NCBI RefSeq assembly: GCF_003259435.1
Contig: NZ_QLMA01000007.1
Coordinates: 372,001 to 436,000 of the forward strand
Direction of reading: 5' to 3'
DNA: 64,000 nt
Source of the DNA: Chitinophaga dinghuensis
GTDB taxonomy: Bacteria > Bacteroidota > Bacteroidia > Chitinophagales > Chitinophagaceae
Part shown: positions 62,037-64,000 of the stretch, in pieces
Layout of the letters: the number at the start of each line of letters is the position of its first letter
Numbering within the stretch: position 1 is the first letter of the stretch
Position numbers and translations under genes: made by a program
The notes under the pieces: model-generated
The model's database searches: none
Told to the model about the DNA's origin: nothing
What the model saw: the letters and a program-made list of their open reading frames with translations, nothing else

Positions 62037-63109
62037 TACTGCTGATTTAAACAGAGCTCCAGTTTTGCGGTGAATACGCGCTGTGCTACTGTGGTTTCAA
62101 ATGTATGCGTTTCCGGGTAAAGCAATTGTAGTTGTTTGCGGATATTTTCCAGCCCTATCCCTAACTGTTGATCTACTTTTATTTTGAATGTATTGCTGAT
62201 TTCAAAGGTAAATTTATCCTGAAATTGCGTCAGCTTCATCTGAATTTCAGGAGATCCGGTATCCTCGCCCGCGCCATGCTTGAAAGCATTTTCCGCCAGC
62301 GATAATAATATCAGTGGTGCGATGACTACATCCCGCTGTACCTGGTATTCGAAGGAAATAATCAGTCGCTCATCATAACGCAGCTTTTCCAGTTCAATAT
62401 AATTCTGTAGTAAGGCAATTTCCTGGGATACGGGTACAAACATATCCCCGGAGCGATACAGCAATGTATCCAAAATGGCCGATAAACGGGCAATAGAGGG
62501 AGATGTTTGTGGGGATTGCATGATGGATAAGGAATAGATATTATTCAGCGTATTGAAGAGGAAATGCGGATTCAGCTGCGCTTTCAGTGCCATCAACTCC
62601 ATATCTGCCTTTTGTTTCTCCAGGTCCAGCGCTTTTTTATTAATGAGGTACTGGTCTTTCAGCAATTTAATGAATATGAATACAGAGGCATATGAAAATG
62701 CATGCAGGAAATAATGAAGAAACAGGAAATGTACATCCGTCAGTATCTCCGGTATTGATTCCTGCTCGAATGGCCTGGGTCGAATCAGCGGCTCTTCTAT
62801 GTAAATAGTGACAATCCGGGAGACCACCATAATGATGTACAGCATTACGATAGAAGAGAAAAAAGTTTTGAGATACTGTTTTCCCGTAAAGACCCGTGGT
62901 AATACGAAATATGCCAGAAAATAGGCAGTGATTGTAGCATAGCCGAGAAAGAAGGCCGTATTGACCATCTCGCCCTGGAATCCATAAGTCTGGTCCTTAT
63001 CACTGTAATTCTCTGATAAGGACAACATATAGGCCCCTGACCAATAGGTGAGATGCGTCAGGAACCTGTATCTGTGGGTGAATTGTAGAAATCTTTCAAC
63101 TAATGGCAT
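62036..63109 (-). CDS. LytS-type sensor histidine kinase
   Basis: Membrane histidine kinase of 357 residues from the ATG at 63109 (MPLVERFLQFTHRY). The frame runs further upstream, with an in-frame ATG at 63175, but that part lacks family features. Four spans lie within residues 20-170, followed by a short coiled coil and the kinase core: LKAQLNPHFLFNTLNNIYSL and, later, LLSLAENAFKHGAG and GIGLENIRKQL. It is divergent from a TonB receptor gene about 200 bases away, which it may regulate. Confidence 0.93.
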   Translation of the reverse strand: MPLVERFLQFTHRYRFLTHLTYWSGAYMLSLSENYSDKDQTYGFQGEMVNTAFFLGYATITAYFLAYFVLPRVFTGKQYLKTFFSSIVMLYIIMVVSRIVTIYIEEPLIRPRPFEQESIPEILTDVHFLFLHYFLHAFSYASVFIFIKLLKDQYLINKKALDLEKQKADMELMALKAQLNPHFLFNTLNNIYSLSIMQSPQTSPSIARLSAILDTLLYRSGDMFVPVSQEIALLQNYIELEKLRYDERLIISFEYQVQRDVVIAPLILLSLAENAFKHGAGEDTGSPEIQMKLTQFQDKFTFEISNTFKIKVDQQLGIGLENIRKQLQLLYPETHTFETTVAQRVFTAKLELCLNQQ

Positions 63110-63273
63110 AATGGTAAATGTAGGAAACTTTATATCATGGTAACCCGTCCGGCGACGAAATGGCTCCTTCCGCATATGAAAATGTACTTTGCGCTGTTCA
63201 ACTGTTTGGTTGGCAGTGATGATACTGTCTGTATCCTGCGAGCGGGTTTTCGTCGACGGGTAAAAAATGGCTT

Positions 63274-63289
63274 TGTGTAAACTTACACA
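63274..63289. promoter_or_regulatory. Palindrome before the right-edge TonB receptor gene
   Basis: TGTGTAA-AC-TTACACA, perfect 7-base arms, ending 20 bases before the receptor ATG and just before a CACATTTG stretch that resembles a -7 element. A regulator site is plausible. Confidence 0.45.
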
Positions 63290-63309
63290 TTTGCACAAAC
63301 TCAGTTAAA

Positions 63310-64000
63310 ATGAAACCGATATTATTGATGTTATGCTGTTGGGCTATTTCCTTCACCGCATTCAGTCAGACCTATGTTCTCAAAGGCCGGATCATGGCTG
63401 CCACTACAAATGAGGCGGTCGTCGGCGCGAATATAATGGTGCAATCGCAACAGGATTCCACCAGGAAGTTCCACACCCTGGCAAATGCCAGCGGCGATTT
63501 CTCCATGAATTTACCTGGAGGAGATTATTCCCTCCAGATAAGGGCTTTTAATTATTCGCCGATGGTGCGTACCATTCGCCTGGTGAAAGACACGGGTCTC
63601 GGTAATATTAAACTAACCGATAATGTAAGACAACTCTCGACGGTACAGGTGCAAGGGGAGAAGTCTACCCTGGAGTTAAGAACAGATAAAAAGATTTTTA
63701 ATGTGGGTAAGGATATTGTGTCCAGAGGCGGCAATGCCAATGATATACTCAATAATGTGCCTTCTGTGAGCGTGGATATGCAAGGGAATGTGGCCCTGCG
63801 CGATAACAAGAACGTAAAAATTCTGATCAATGGAAAGCCTTCCATGCTGACACAAAACAATGGCTTAGCCCAGATCCCGGCAGCAAACATTGAGAAAATA
63901 GAGGTCATTACGAATCCTTCGGCGGCATATGAAGCTCAGGGAAGTGCAGGGATTATCAATATTGTGTTGAAGAAAAATGCGTCGCAGGGATTCAATGCCG
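63310..64000 (+). CDS. TonB-dependent receptor / outer-membrane beta-barrel protein, 3' end outside window
   Basis: The first 230 residues of a receptor cut by the right edge. Signal peptide ends near TAFSQ. A carboxypeptidase-regulatory-like domain follows (about 20-100, YVLKGRIMAATTNEAVVGAN; GGDYSLQIRAF), then the plug domain (VQVQGEKSTLELRTDKKIF; DILNNVPSVSVDMQGNVALR; ILINGKPSML; IEVITNPSAAYEAQGSAGII). The plug type is that of single receptors with an outer-membrane beta-barrel family C-terminus, not SusC, and no SusD is visible. The ligand is unknown. Confidence 0.93.
   Translation, partial: MKPILLMLCCWAISFTAFSQTYVLKGRIMAATTNEAVVGANIMVQSQQDSTRKFHTLANASGDFSMNLPGGDYSLQIRAFNYSPMVRTIRLVKDTGLGNIKLTDNVRQLSTVQVQGEKSTLELRTDKKIFNVGKDIVSRGGNANDILNNVPSVSVDMQGNVALRDNKNVKILINGKPSMLTQNNGLAQIPAANIEKIEVITNPSAAYEAQGSAGIINIVLKKNASQGFNA

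Overview
The window looks like a chromosomal segment of a Bacteroidota soil or gliding bacterium, most likely Chitinophagaceae (Chitinophaga-like). The signs are two SusC/SusD polysaccharide loci, a one-protein hybrid two-component regulator, an ECF sigma/FecR pair, type IX secretion genes with a gliding-motility-type C-terminal domain, many lipobox lipoproteins, and several promoters of the Bacteroidota form TTG-N18-20-TAnnTTTG. No rRNA, tRNA, CRISPR array, insertion sequence or phage gene was recognised.

Layout. 1-10.9 kb: a glycan locus (hybrid sensor/AraC regulator cut by the left edge, SusC, SusD, IPT/TIG surface glycan-binding lipoprotein, clan GH-A arabinofuranosidase-like enzyme) with a SUKH-fold protein coupled to its end. 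10.9-24.6 kb: housekeeping and stress genes: GNAT, ferritin, NmrA-type reductase with divergent HxlR regulator, MscS channel, tricorn-like S41 peptidase, DUF202 protein, flavin monooxygenase, DinB protein, a tandem methyltransferase divergent from an MFS exporter, and an ankyrin lipoprotein. 24.7-27.5 kb: a TonB-dependent receptor and a methyltransferase. 27.5-31.3 kb: an island of poorly characterised genes, including tandem paralogues, a TPR plus alpha/beta-hydrolase protein lacking its catalytic residues, and an intergenic region with two identical-format palindromes.

31.4-39.4 kb: an export block (SugE-type SMR pump, then a complete RND tripartite pump and a LytS/LytTR pair with its own promoter). 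39.4-47.5 kb: an amidinotransferase-fold enzyme, then a minus-strand type IX secretion operon (giant 12-repeat adhesin, PorP/SprF, OmpA/PD40 protein). 47.7-56.6 kb: an acyltransferase, then a second glycan locus (ECF sigma, FecR, STN-bearing SusC, SusD, GH18), probably for chitin or N-glycans. 56.7-58.4 kb: an overlapping pair encoding a radical-SAM-like protein with an unusual cysteine spacing and a TauD-type Fe(II)/2-oxoglutarate oxygenase, which is the best candidate for an undescribed pathway. 58.8-64 kb: methyltransferase, hotdog thioesterase, DinB protein, small secreted protein, a second LytS/LytTR pair, and the start of another TonB-dependent receptor running off the right edge.

The two glycan loci use different control: a periplasmic-sensing hybrid kinase in the first, and outer-membrane-to-sigma-factor signalling through the STN domain and FecR in the second.
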